This document shows positions 63,996 through 64,000 of a stretch of 64,000 bases of DNA, piece by piece. The translations under genes and the position numbers were made by a program. Each line of letters begins with the position of its first letter. Position 1 is the stretch's first letter. A model generated the notes under the pieces. It worked only from the letters and a program-made list of their open reading frames with translations. It searched no databases and was not told the origin of the DNA. Origin of the DNA: Allobosea sp. BH3 (GTDB taxonomy: Bacteria > Pseudomonadota > Alphaproteobacteria > Rhizobiales > Beijerinckiaceae); the NCBI RefSeq assembly GCF_025499465.1, contig NZ_JAIMCA010000007.1:1-64000 (forward strand). Direction: 5' to 3'.

Positions 63996-64000
63996 AACTT

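Overview
The window is a 64 kb, GC-rich stretch of an alphaproteobacterial chromosome. Gene order in the ribosomal block, a GTG-started rpoA, a short 197-residue adenylate kinase, GTTC-N7-GTTC (alphaproteobacterial LexA-type) boxes and several families of intergenic palindromes point to Hyphomicrobiales (Rhizobiales). Bosea or a close relative is my best guess, from memory of protein and repeat style rather than from any search.

Bases 1-15,242 hold the end of tuf and then the whole S10-spc-alpha ribosomal superoperon (rpsJ to rplQ, with secY, adk and rpoA), all on the + strand and closed by a strong terminator after rplQ. The run is tight, often with overlapping stop/start codons. Three spacers of about 240-280 bp break it: rpsQ-rplN, rplR-rpsE and adk-rpsM. 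The first two each carry a copy of the same dispersed palindrome family.

Bases 15,243-34,657 carry housekeeping and stress genes: an HtrA-type periplasmic protease overlapping rarA, a GntR/FCD regulator next to a Tat-exported peptide-type binding protein, a fluoride channel overlapping an RluC-type pseudouridine synthase, a small secreted PsiF-like protein under two LexA-type boxes, an MFS exporter, propionyl-CoA carboxylase alpha subunit, a glutathione transferase, and an ABC exporter. The exporter is preceded by a convincing 16-codon leader peptide ending PMRPPPR with alternative RNA pairings, a candidate ribosome-stalling attenuator.

Bases 34,658-48,336 begin with a short AT-rich islet (one foreign-looking membrane protein) and continue with isovaleryl-CoA dehydrogenase, a ZntB-type transporter, two paralogous GH25 muramidases that bracket an orphan periplasmic binding protein plus a Cache-HAMP adenylate cyclase, tRNA-Leu(GAG), an orphan FliN-like SpoA protein, lipB, methylcrotonyl-CoA carboxylase beta subunit and a transglutaminase-like protein. 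The methylcrotonyl-CoA carboxylase alpha subunit is 9 kb further on, so leucine catabolism genes are scattered rather than in one operon.

Bases 48,337-64,000 contain a gene-poor stretch with an unusual branched RNA/DNA structure having two identical hairpin loops, a cluster of small paralogous proteins, a kelch protein, a single 671-residue polypeptide that joins a Cys/His peptidase-like domain, a peptidoglycan-binding domain, a coiled coil, holin-type membrane segments and a GH108 muramidase, two SDR enzymes, a CDF-like membrane protein, mccA, DUF1489, panC, a VWA-J-protein pair and a D-Ala-D-Ala carboxypeptidase with a SPOR domain. At least five families of palindromic intergenic repeats are spread through the non-ribosomal part.

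All coordinates and motifs were read by eye. No similarity search, folding program or promoter model was run, and family names rest on recognised motifs.
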